Assembly: GCA_015143295.1 (NCBI GenBank)
Contig: CM026551.1
Coordinates: 17,533,827 to 17,597,826 of the forward strand
From: Tetracentron sinense
Lineage: Eukaryota; Streptophyta; Magnoliopsida; Trochodendrales; Trochodendraceae
Length of the DNA stretch: 64,000 bases
Reading direction: 5' to 3'
The stretch's first letter is position 1. The number at the start of each line of letters is the position of its first letter. The position numbers and the translations under genes are program-made. Positions 29,138-38,878 of the stretch are shown piece after piece. The notes below the pieces were generated by a model. The model saw nothing but the letters and a program-made list of their open reading frames with translations, had not been told where the DNA came from and made no database searches.

Positions 29138-30500
29138 CCGTTTGGAAACACTCTCATTTTTCTGTTTTTTAAAATTGAAAACAAGTTTTTAGTTTCAAAT
29201 TTTTTAAGTAGAAAATATGTTTGGTATTACTAACTGTTACTTGTTTTAATAAAGGAAAAACAAAAAAACACGTTTCAGAGATATGATGTATATAATATTG
29301 AGTAAACACTTTCATTCCATAGTGGTGGTAGTGGTAGTGGTGAGTGGTGGAGGTGGTGGTGGTGGTGTGGTCATGGTGGAGTGGTGGTGTTGTTGTTGTT
29401 GGTGGTAGTGGTGATGGTGTTGGTGGTGTGGTGGTGGTGGTGTGGTTGTGGTGGTCTTGGCATGGTTGTGGTGGTGGTGGGTGGTGTGGCGGTGGTGGTG
29501 TGGTAGTGCATGGTGGTTCTGTTTTTGTTTTTTGTTTCTAAAGGCAGAGGTAACATAAATTTTCTGTTACCTTGCGGGTCGTTTGGATATACTTCCGTTT
29601 TTCTGTTTTTAAAAATTGGAAACGACTTTTTGTTTTCAATTTTTTTAAGTAGGAAACATGTTTGGTATTATTATTTGCTACTTATTTTTAAAAAAGAAAA
29701 ACAAAAAAACGCGTTTAGTAAATATGATTAAATAATTTCAATTCATGGTAGTGGTCGTGGTGAGTGGTGGCGGTGGGTGTGGTGTGGTGGTGATGGTGAC
29801 GGCGGTGGTGGTGGTAGTGGTAGTGATGATGGTGGTGGTGTGGTAGTGGTTGTATTGTGGTGGTGGGTGGTGAGTAGTGGTGGTGGTGGGTGGTGGTGGC
29901 GGTGGAGGTAGTGGTGGGTGGTGAGTAGTGGTGGTGTGATGGGGGTGGTGGATGGTGGTAGTATTATGGTGGTGGGTGGCGGTGGAGGTGGGTGGTGGGT
30001 GGTGGTGGAGTGGTAGTGGTGGTGGTGGTTGTATTGTGGTGGTGGTGGCGGTGGAGGTGGTGGTGGGTGGTGAGTAGTGGTGGTGGTGGTGGGCGGCGGT
30101 GGCGGTGGGTGGTGGTGATGTTGGTAGTATTGTGGTGGTGCGGTGGTTGTTGTGGGTGGTGGTGTTGATGGTGGGTCCATGTTTTCTATTTTTGTTTTTT
30201 ATTTTCAAAAACAGAGGTAGTAGAAAATTTTTGTTACCTTGATTTTTAAAAATTTTGTTACTAATTTTTAAAAATAGAAAGCAGAAACATGTTTACCAAA
30301 TATGTTTTGTGTAAAAATTTTGTTTTTAAAAACAAAAAATAGAAAACGGAAGTGCAACCAGACGGGGCCTTGATTTTCAAAAATTTTGTTACTAATATTT
30401 AAAAACAAAAAACAAAAACATGTTTACCAAACATGTTTTTGTATAAAAATTTCCAAAATTTTATTTTAAAAAACAGAAAATAAATAGAAATGCAACCAAA
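29138..30500. mobile_element. GTG-core MITE copy B, host of copy C
   Basis: Left arm from CCGTTTGGAAACAC (29138), core of GTG/GGT triplets (about 29319-29515), then the start of a right arm to 29574. The right arm resumes at 30368 with CCTTGATTTTCAAAAA and ends near 30500 (TGCAACCAAAAG). Between them sits a complete second copy (29575-30367). Low-complexity Val/Gly and His/Thr frames are not genes. Confidence 0.8.
29575..30367. mobile_element. GTG-core MITE copy C, nested in copy B
   Basis: Complete 793-bp copy: left end CGGGTCGTTTGGATATAC, right end GTGCAACCAGACGGGG. It has AT-rich arms with AAACATGTTT motifs and a core of about 430 bp of GTG/GGT/GGC triplets (29748-30178). CCTTG (29570-29574 and 30368-30372) is duplicated at the borders, which fixes the insertion point in copy B. 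ORFs of 156 and 145 codons on the minus strand are His/Thr/Pro translations of the core and are rejected as genes. Confidence 0.8.
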
Positions 30501-32160
30501 AGTAAATAATCCTATCAAGATATTGCTACCTAACTCACTATTTATACTGGTAGCCCAAGTGGTACACCACACGTTTGATTAAATAGTTATGATCATCCCA
30601 TGTAATATATATTAGATAGAGATCATTTAAGAGATAAGTCATTGTTGTACATGTGCAAGCCTAATGGGGTGATCTTCAATGGTTTCAACACCATTAATTC
30701 ATTTTTTTCTCTAAAATTTCTATCAATTTCATCAGTTTTAATGGAATAAAGAAAATCTCAAATCAACAAAAATTATCAAATGAAAAGTTGATTTCTCAAC
30801 ATCATACTATCAAACAAATAGAATCCAAAGCTTCTAAGAAATCACACTACTAAGCTTCCCTACTTTGAAACTCATCCACTCTTTCAAAATGAATAATACC
30901 TCACCACATGAGAGAGGTGATGTCAAATGAAGGTATCAGTTAAGGTTAGGGTGCATGTGTAAGAGTGTGAGAAACTATAAAATAGAAGAAAATTTTTAAT
31001 GGATTGTAGTCATCATTAGGTGCACATAGCAACACCCTTTTTGTTTTAGTTGGCACAAGGCATCATTTATCTATGGTTAGTCTTTTGTTGCTATTTTTCT
31101 GACTTCCAAAAGAATAATAAAGAGTTGGAGTAAGTGGATCCACTGCACATCACCTAAGAAGAGTTGCAACCAATCTATTGAAAATTTTCCTCAACCCCTT
31201 TTTAGACTCAACCCCGTTTCAGACTTGATCTCAAAACCTCCCTCAATTAGGGGCATACTTTTGCCATATTAACTAAAAAACCTATATGTTTTAAGAATGT
31301 GTTATATCAAATTGCCCCAATAATGCTAATGCTAACAATTACTTATTTATTTGATTTGATACACACTAACAAGTATCATAGATAAAGGATACCTTTATTT
31401 GAGAAAAAAATAAATACTAAAAATTAAACAAACATACAACACCAGAATGTTTTTGTGTACACCCAACGTGGCAAAAGAAGTCCGGTATCTTTTCTTATCA
31501 CAATTAATTGCATGGTACTGTACTTTCTCATCTAGCGTGCCCTTCATTTAAGTGCCCTTCATTTAAGGGAAGTCTTAAGATCAAGTCATTAGGAGATCGA
31601 AACTCCCAATTGATTGGTAGTATTTTCTCTCAGTGACATATCAGGCAACCAACTCACCCCATTGACTCTAATACTAACTATATATAAATGATACCGATGC
31701 TCCACAATGAGCTATTGAAAAAATAAAATAAAAAATTAATGTGGTGTCAAATGATGAGACAAGAAAGATGTAAATACAAAATTAGATATATGCTTTAAAT
31801 TTAAGAATACTAAAATAACTCAGACAAAACATAATACATGATAACATGAATGAAGATTTGGTAAGAATATGAAGTCGACAAAACATAATACATGAATGCA
31901 AATTGAGTAAGAATATAAGTGGTGCGAAAGTTAAGATTAATGTCCCAAGACATAATTTTAAGTGGCCAAGTTTAATATCTTAGGTAAAGCAGGATGTTTC
32001 TCATATAATAAAAAATTTGTGATTAAAGTGGACATCTACTTGTAGAGTATTATGTGGTCGATGCATTTGAATCAAAATAAAATAATTTTTTTTTATAACA
32101 CTAGCTATATTTCTTTATGAAGAAAATTGTAGGTGATCAAAAACAACACTTTATAAGATA
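30501..32160. other. Gene-free stretch
   Basis: AT-rich DNA without recognisable exons, transposon ends or RNA genes. A 15-bp unit (TGCCCTTCATTTAAG) is repeated near 31540-31565, and a short ACAAAACATAATACATGA repeat occurs near 31824 and 31878. Confidence 0.35.
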
Positions 32161-32164
32161 TGTG

Positions 32165-32510
32165 TAGCTGAGATGAAGATGATAAGATAGATCAGTGAAA
32201 AAGTAGAAAATACAGTATGAGATACGACCGCTTTCAAAAGAATTTGAGTACATGTAATATGAGATAAATAAAGGAGAATTGCTTGAGATAGTTTAGATAT
32301 GTCGAACTGACACTAGTGAGAATAAATGAATTAGTGCAAATATAAGGCTCTAAAAGGACTAGGGGAAATACTGGAAAGGGAGATAAATACAGATGATGAG
32401 AAAGAAAAATTTACAACGCACATTCTAGCCAAAGATATAACTGTTGAAAGACAAGAACCGTGAAGTGAGATTTTTGTTGTGTTGACTTCAAATAGTTGGG
32501 ATATGGAACC
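32165..32510 (+). pseudogene. RTE-like LINE 3' end remnant
   Basis: Plus-strand translation with stops: AEMKMIR near 32170, resembling the AEMRMLRWM motif of plant RTE LINEs; KGLGEILERR near 32355, resembling the RGRPKKTWxE region; and KDITVERQEP near 32433 leading to TSNSWDMEPTKK, resembling the DLxLDRxxWRxxIHVADPxxWD tail. Order and spacing match the C-terminal part of RTE ORF2. It is heavily mutated. Confidence 0.55.
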
Positions 32511-32519
32511 AACAAAGAA

Positions 32520-34600
32520 GAGGAAGACACAAAAAATGAGGTACAGGTTTGAAGGGGTCCATGTCTTTCACCACCTTCCGTTCATCCAATGTGACAAGTT
32601 TCAGCTCCATACATCACTTCCATGTGACAAATAAACATATTTGGTATGTCTTTTTGTTTTTTGAAAATTAAAACTTGTCTCTTCTTAGACAGATAAGAAG
32701 TAATTTTTTTTAAAAAAGATAAGCTAGTTTCAAGTGATTTTTTTGAACCCAAGCCATTTTGGTCCAGGTTTGTTGTTAGGTTGAAACTTACCATGCATGG
32801 GATGAAGGAGAGCGGGTGAAACATATAACATATAGATCCATCAACTATCATTTATTAAAAAGTCTATTGTCATTGCGAAAAGCTAATGTGCTAAGTTAAG
32901 ATTCATTGTTTGGGAAAATTATCATGATCTCTTTGAGCTATGTTTGATTGACAAAAAAAGGAATGCAAGAAAAAAAAGTGGTAGAAAAGAAAATTTGATT
33001 CACTTGTGTGTGCTTAGTTAGCGAGAAAATGATGTAAGAAAAGTTATGAGTTTTCTTTTTTTTGCTGATGCCTGGTTTATAAGAAAGTTAGCCAGGAAAG
33101 AAACAAATTTTCTTAATTTCTTTATACTTTTTTACAATTTATATGAAATATATAAATAAGGCAGATATTTCCTGTGATTTCCATATATGGACAAGTATAG
33201 CAGTTCTCTAGATCTATCCATGGAAGCAATGATTTCCATATAAAATAGAATTTTTCATTGTATATGGCTAATTAATCACCTATCTATTCAACCATTCATT
33301 AATTTATGCTAAAAATGGGGGAGGAGAGAGAGAGAGAGAGAGATACTTCTTTCAGTGTAATCGCTGAATTTTGGAGTTGGAAGATTGCCAATGGAGTAAG
33401 TTGATGCGTTTAAGGTAATATGGGCATTTTGATGTAATAAAATATTTATATAATCCAAGTTCCAAAAAAAACTTTAAAATGTCATGTTATAAGAGATAAT
33501 TTTTTTGTTAGTGTTTTGCGAGAAAAATGGTATTGATTTAAAAATATTAGTTCTCAAGAAAAAACTAACTTTCTCGTTATCTAAATGAGCGGAAAGTGAC
33601 TTTTCTTAAGAAATTTCATTTTTTTGTACCTTTTCTCTATAACCAAATGGAGCATTTGGTAATTAGCTCTCCTCCCTTCCTACTTCGATATATAATTGTT
33701 TTTTTAAGTTCTTAACCCAAAATCTCTTCAGATCACTAATGCACCTTTTAAAATTTTAATAACTTCATATTCCAACAAAATTATAACCATCTGAATCTAA
33801 TTCGGAGAAAGAACTGAGATTTTTCTTTGAATGTATACATGCCTAACATTTTTAAGTACTCTTATTGCTCCATCAAATATTCTTGAGCGTACCAAAACAT
33901 CACCAACCCTTTATTTTTTTTCACAAACCCTTTACTAGTTGGGTTGCTCTCCATCAATATTGCACTACCCTAACATACTTCGTACTACGAGATGAACTAT
34001 GATCTATGTGAACATATGTGATGAGTTGCACCACTATCAAATACTTAGTTTTGATGGTGGCAATCAAAACTTTTATACATGACATACACTTTATTTTCAT
34101 TGAAGTCGACATTGATTCTTTAATTTTATTTGCTACAAAACGTGGTTTTTCTAAATTTTTTACTTTTCAGAATCAAAGTCAATCTAAAAGTTAATCCAAA
34201 ACACTAACTTAGGAAACTAGTAACTTCCTTGCATTTATCTTGTTCAAAGCCTTTTCTCGAAGTCAATCATTTTAGTTTCTATCTATCATTTTTGAGTATT
34301 CAATTTACCACTCAAACAATATGTACTCTTAGTATTTGGATCCCTTGATTTAATTCGAAGTATCCCAAAAATGAACTTTTCCTTTCCTTTCACTGCTCTC
34401 TCACGAATAAAATCACATTCTCATTTGTTCTATCCGAAGACACATTTGTATTTATGGTTGGATGAAGACTCATTTTTTGTAGTTCACTAGCAAACAATCA
34501 CTACTTACTCTCCTCAAGGTAAAGAGTCCCCTCATTGGCACAATTTGAAATTATAACCAAACCATCATTTTATTATAGTACTAAAGAATAAAGACATGTA
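32520..34600. other. Gene-free stretch
   Basis: No gene, RNA or mobile element recognised. A (GA)n run lies at about 33323-33342. A minus-strand ORF of 89 codons at 32582-32851 has no family motif and is treated as chance. Confidence 0.35.
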
Positions 34601-34604
34601 ATCA

Positions 34605-35060
34605 GGGGTGGAGCCAGGATTTTCTTGTAGGGACAAACAATTAGTTGATTGATAATGTTAGTAATTATTGTTGATGATTTATGAAGAATGATTAGGCGGT
34701 ATGAAATATTCTTCGTTCAGGGGGTGTGAGGGTTCGGGGCGTATCTCCCGATTATTTTTTAGGGCAAAGTTCGTGGGCCATCTTGTATGTTTGTGTCCAT
34801 ATGTGAAGTTGTTATTTTTTTAAGGTTAGGGAGCAAACTTCCCTTTAACCATGGATGTGCCCTCTTAAATTAGATAATATATTATAAAGCTTACCTATTT
34901 TTTCCAAAAGTTTAGGAGGCAGTTACCCCTTTGTCCCATGCCTATGCCCTCTTAAATTAAATAATATATTATAAAGCTTACCTATTTTTCCCAAAAGTTT
35001 AGGAGGCAGTTACCCCCTTGTCCCATGCCTATGCCCTCTTAAATTAAATAATATAGTAAA
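34605..35060. repeat. GGGGTGGAGCCAGGA repeat and 87-bp tandem repeat
   Basis: Starts with GGGGTGGAGCCAGGATTTT, similar to GGTGCGGAGCCATGGATTTT at 40948, so at least two copies of this repeat family are present. Within it, a unit starting CCTCTTAAATTA is tandemly repeated at 34861, 34948 and 35035 with an exact 87-bp period; the third copy is partial. Confidence 0.75.
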
Positions 35061-35067
35061 AAGTTAG

Positions 35068-35285
35068 GGCCATTTGGATACACTATCATTTTCTATTTTA
35101 AAAAATTACAAACAACTACATTTGACATTTCTAACCGTTACTTGTTTTAAAAAAAGAAAAAAAGAAAAACACATTTGATAAATATGATGAACATATTAAT
35201 TTGGGTAAGCTATTTCAATCCCTAGTGGTGGTGGGTGGTGGTGGTGGCTTGTGGGTGGTTGTGGGCAGTGGTGGTGGTATGTAGA
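35068..35285. mobile_element. GTG-core MITE copy D, right side missing
   Basis: The left arm (GGGCCATTTGGATACACTATC) with the family-specific CTAACCGTTACTTGTTTT block leads to a short GTG core (35225-35280). The sequence then departs from the family and no right arm follows. Same orientation as copies A-C. Confidence 0.7.
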
Positions 35286-35289
35286 GATC

Positions 35290-36245
35290 TAAATTTTAAT
35301 TTCTTGATATTTGTATCATACATATGATGTCTTAATCCTTGATGAGCCAAGTTGATTTAAAAATGACTAAGTATAGGAATCACATGAATTATAGGAAGGA
35401 TATGGTTTTAGCAAAATATAAATTTTGAATTTTGAGATGATTTTTTCCGGAAATTGATGTTTAGGTGTTAAATAAACATATGTGATTTCATGAGTTTATT
35501 ATTATGTTTACAGTGATTTATTTGACTATCGAAAATTTTACGAGCCCATTAAGGCTCGGTTAATCACACCTTTGACTCGATTGACAATTTTCTTGAAGTC
35601 TTCTTGATAACTGGTCACTGATGCAGTCCCTTGTTTTTATTTTGTGAGTAGATTATCCAAATTCTCATAATCGGAGGCCCAAAACACACTAATAGTATTG
35701 ATGACAACAACTGCCAAGAGGGATTGAGATTTTCCGGAGCAAACCACCTGTACCAATTTGACGTCGACCCGGTCATGTGGAAGGAAGTCAACATGGAACG
35801 TTCATGCTCAAGTGTATGGTAATAATCAAAGAATTGCTCCGCCTTGTGGAGAAACTCAAGTGGCTCCTATCTATCAAACATTGGAAATCTAGGCGAGCCA
35901 CTCAGGGCTACAAGCATATGTCTCCAAATTAAGTCACCTTGATTCTGAGGGGGCTGCAACCATATGTCTCCAAATTAAGTCACCTTGATTCTGAGTGGGC
36001 TGCTGAGATCCTCCCTCCTCATGTCGAGTTTTGTGTCAATCCTGTGGTGGTGGTTATTGAAGAGAAAGCTGCTCCAGAATCTAATTCGTATGTTTATAGT
36101 CTTGCTGCAAGACAACCATTTCGGCTCATAGGAGACTCAACACTTCTTCAAACTGAGTAATCTTTTATCCATGGCTCAATGTTCAACTGTAATTTGCCTC
36201 TTCTTTTTTCCTTCTGGGCATGCCTAGGAGGGGCTCTAATACCAT
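35290..36245 (-). other. Possible retroelement leader/internal DNA with PBS
   Basis: Adjacent to the LTR at 36246-36514. On the minus strand, TGGTATTAGAGC (36244-36233), one base from the LTR end, matches the tRNA-Met-type primer-binding site of plant LTR elements apart from one change. About 60 bp near 35900-35995 (CATATGTCTCCAAATTAAGT) is tandemly duplicated. A plus-strand 73-codon ORF (35939-36160) covers this duplication and has no known domain. No gag/pol motif was recognised. Confidence 0.4.
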
Positions 36246-36514
36246 TGTTAGAACCGAAATCCCAACTATCCCACTTTGGTCGAGAGTAAGGGATGATCTT
36301 GATGCTCGACACAGCAATTAAGAAAAAAGGTCTCTCATTCTCCTTTAATTCATCAAATATGTAGGACTTTCAATCCAAGACACCATAATACTAAAAATAG
36401 AAATCACATACTCAATAACAAAATAGAGACTACTATCTTAAATGGACTCGAATTCCACTACTAAAATAACTAAAATAGCAATAGTAATAACGGTGCACAA
36501 GCAGGGTCGTAACA
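36246..36514 (-). mobile_element. LTR (269 bp) of a Copia-like element, minus strand
   Basis: On the minus strand it starts TGTTACGACCC and ends GGTTCTAACA, a good TGTTA..TAACA terminal pair, followed after one base by the PBS-like TGGTATTAGAGC. No partner LTR was found in the window, so this is one end of a truncated element. Its size and ends also fit a TRIM-like element. Confidence 0.55.
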
Positions 36515-36704
36515 CTCTCTCGCCAAATCCATTCTCCTACCGATTCGAAAATTCCTCTTTTCTCTTTCCACTTCTCATCTCTCTATCTCTAGTAAAATAG
36601 ACTAAAACCACAAAATGTATCCCCTACAAATCAAGGAAGAATAACAAATCCATGACATTCTCTTTCCTCTATAGACCCAGAAAAAGGTTAGAGAGTGCCT
36701 TGAT

Positions 36705-37064
36705 TGGAATTAAATCATCTACGGTTGTAACCGGATTCGGAGGAGTTTGGTTATGCCCCTTAGCTAGGTTAGGTTGCCACGTGTCCTTTTGGACACCCCT
36801 AGACAATGGTTAAGATTCACCTACCCTTAGGGTTCACCCACCTATCCTTGGTTTTTAGGAATAAGTATTAAAAATATTTTAATATGTTTTTTCTAATGAT
36901 TAGTTTTTTTAACATATTTTTTCTAAAAATTAAGGACAATGGGTGAACCCTAAGGGTGGGTGAATCTTAACCACAGTTAAGGGGTGTCTAAACGGACATG
37001 TGGCAACCTCAGGGGCGTAACAGACTCCCCCAAGTCTGGTTATAACAGTAGAGGATTTCATTCC
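36705..37064. mobile_element. 360-bp foldback element, MULE-like
   Basis: The two halves are inverse complements over most of their length: GGTTGTAACCGGATTCGG.. on the left and its counterpart ending CTGGTTATAACAGTAGAGG on the right, continuing through GCCACGTGTCC / GGACATGTGGC and TTAGGGTTCACCCACC / GGGTGAACCCTAA. The same CACGTGTCC and GGGTTCACCCACC modules form the interior of the MULE-like element at 44.6-46.1 kb. Target duplication not resolved. Confidence 0.65.
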
Positions 37065-37858
37065 GCTTTGATTTTGGTAGTGACGGTGTTTTGGTTCCTT
37101 TATTTCATTGATTCTGATCCCCTCGGCAGAAGCAAGAGATAACGTATTGGCTTTAACCAAGGAATCATTTTTTAAATTCTAAACTAAGCTTAAAAATATA
37201 ACCCTAGGATTAAATCTTTTTAACCACAGTTAATAGACGTATTTTGAGTTTTCAAAAACGAGAGAGGACATCTCTAGCTATCACCGCCACCGGAGACGAT
37301 CCTAAATTCATTTCAGTTTCATGCAAAAAGCGACAATTTCTTGCGACTAGATGGGCCTAGCTAATAGTAAGGCCTAACCTTTCCGGCCGACCAAAAAAAT
37401 AGCCAGGCTCGGTGGGTCGCTCTGGGTCCGTGTAGCCGCCGGGCTCGTTCTGGGTCCGTGTGGGCCGTGGGAATGTTCTGATTCGAGTAATGCTATTAGC
37501 CTATTACTATTACTATGTCCCCTTCGGGCTTCGGGTGTCACATATTTTTATACAGAAACACTAATTAAAATAGTGTGACACTTTTTTTACGGGACTTATC
37601 ACTTTTATTTTATTTTTTTATTTAAAAATAATAAAAATAACCGCAGATTGGACAACCGAAAAGAAAAGCAGAGGTAGCATTGCTCGTTCTGATACTGGTA
37701 AGGCCAAGATTAGAGAGATTTGGAATGAAGAAATACTATCTCTACAATTATCTGAAGAGGGAGATTTATAATGAAGAAATACATATATTTCTACTATTAT
37801 CTGAAGATGGAGATTTGCAATGAGAACCTAGCGCCAGTAATAAGAAAGCACAACCCCG
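37065..37858. other. Downstream flank of the 189-aa gene
   Basis: About 37405-37465 (plus strand) contains two copies of CGCTCTGGGTCC/CGTTCTGGGTCC, also present in the 3' coding part of the neighbouring gene at about 37925-37940. About 37715-37815 repeats a TGAAGAAATAC..ATTATCTGAAGA(T/G)GG unit twice. No other gene was recognised. Confidence 0.4.
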
Positions 37859-38428
37859 TCAACTCACTAATGTTGAACTTGCAGTGTCCACATTTGGGAA
37901 TTCAACAGTAACCGAGTCGGTGGATCGCTCTGGGTCCTCGTGGGATGTTTTGTCATCAGTAAGGCCAAGCTTAGAGAGCACGTACTGCATGGCTTCCGTC
38001 TTGTGAAGCCACCTATAGCAGGGTTTGAGTAGAGCGTACAAAGAGGGAATGCATAAGAGGAAGGCAGGGCATGAGAGGTTTTGTGACAGAAGAAGTGAGC
38101 TAAACATAGACAAAGCCAGATCCCTCAGGAGAAGTTGGGTTTCGCCGACGATACGTGCCATATGGACTGAAATGAAAGGGAGTTTCTTTGGAGGGGATAG
38201 AAAGGAGATGAGCATGGAAAGAATGGCAAAATTCATAAACAAGGGACGAGTCTCAAAGGGATTCTTAATCTTGCCTACTTGGTACTTCAGTGCCAGAAGG
38301 GTAACCACAATTTGGAAGGCATTTTCAAAGTGGCCGTTGCCGCAATTCCGTCGCCGGCGACCCCCTCCAGTACAGTGATACCTACGGTGTTGGCGCACTT
38401 TAGCCATGCAGATGTTTAGGAGAAACAT
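37859..38428 (-). CDS. Putative membrane protein, 189 aa, family not recognised
   Basis: Uninterrupted 570-bp reading frame without introns, the longest intact ORF in the window outside low-complexity sequence. The first ATG (38428) gives MFLLNIC..; a second ATG seven codons on gives MAKVRQHRRYHC and is equally plausible. The N-terminus is basic (RRRRN), followed by hydrophobic stretches at about residues 37-50, 65-80 and 100-140 (LALSMFSSLLLSQNLSCP, FLLCIPSLYALL). The C-terminal 45 residues are polar and acidic (DDKTSHEDPERSTDS). A TATA-like CATATAAATAG sits about 45 bases upstream of the ATG. I do not recognise a domain. It may be a lineage-specific gene or a fragment of a larger one; the surrounding repeats also allow a chance ORF. 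Confidence 0.5.
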   Translation of the reverse strand: MFLLNICMAKVRQHRRYHCTGGGRRRRNCGNGHFENAFQIVVTLLALKYQVGKIKNPFETRPLFMNFAILSMLISFLSPPKKLPFISVHMARIVGETQLLLRDLALSMFSSLLLSQNLSCPAFLLCIPSLYALLKPCYRWLHKTEAMQYVLSKLGLTDDKTSHEDPERSTDSVTVEFPNVDTASSTLVS

Positions 38429-38465
38429 ATGACCTTTTAATGAATTACCATGTAGGAGGTTCGTA

Positions 38466-38478
38466 TCTATTTATATGA
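38466..38478 (-). promoter_or_regulatory. TATA-like box upstream of the 189-aa ORF
   Basis: On the minus strand the sequence reads TTCATATAAATAGAT, a good plant TATA match, 40-50 bases upstream of the ATG at 38428. This spacing implies a very short 5' UTR, or use of the second ATG. Confidence 0.4.
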
Positions 38479-38878
38479 ATAACGAGAACAAACCAAGTAC
38501 ATCCAGAATCACAATCCTAATCACAAAACAAACATAATGGTCCATCTAGAGATATATGTATTGAAGCATGCGTTGGGTTTTCTTCCCTGGGACCCTCCAT
38601 TTGTAAAAAAAATTGTCATCCAAAATGGGGAGCATTTCTCTGTTTGTTTCGACTCTTTTTGTTGATTTAGTGGGGACACGTTGGAAATCTTCTGCATTTG
38701 GTACCAGATTGCATATAAAGCACTGCCCCCGTCAACTCGGAAGATTTTTATTTTGCATTTGATCTCGGATTGCAAATATATATAGTACAAGATTGCATGC
38801 CATCCCAAAAAAATAAAAAGATTGCATATAAAGCAGTGTCCCCTCGGAAGAAATTTCCTACATATGATGATCCAAGAA

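Noticed and set aside
29738..30208. Minus-strand ORFs of 156 and 145 codons, rich in His/Thr/Pro
   Set aside because: They are translations of the GTG-triplet core of a MITE; overlapping frames are equally open, as expected of a triplet repeat.
38025..38378. Plus-strand 117-codon ORF
   Set aside because: Overlaps the 189-codon minus-strand ORF, which has the better composition and an upstream TATA-like box; still uncertain.
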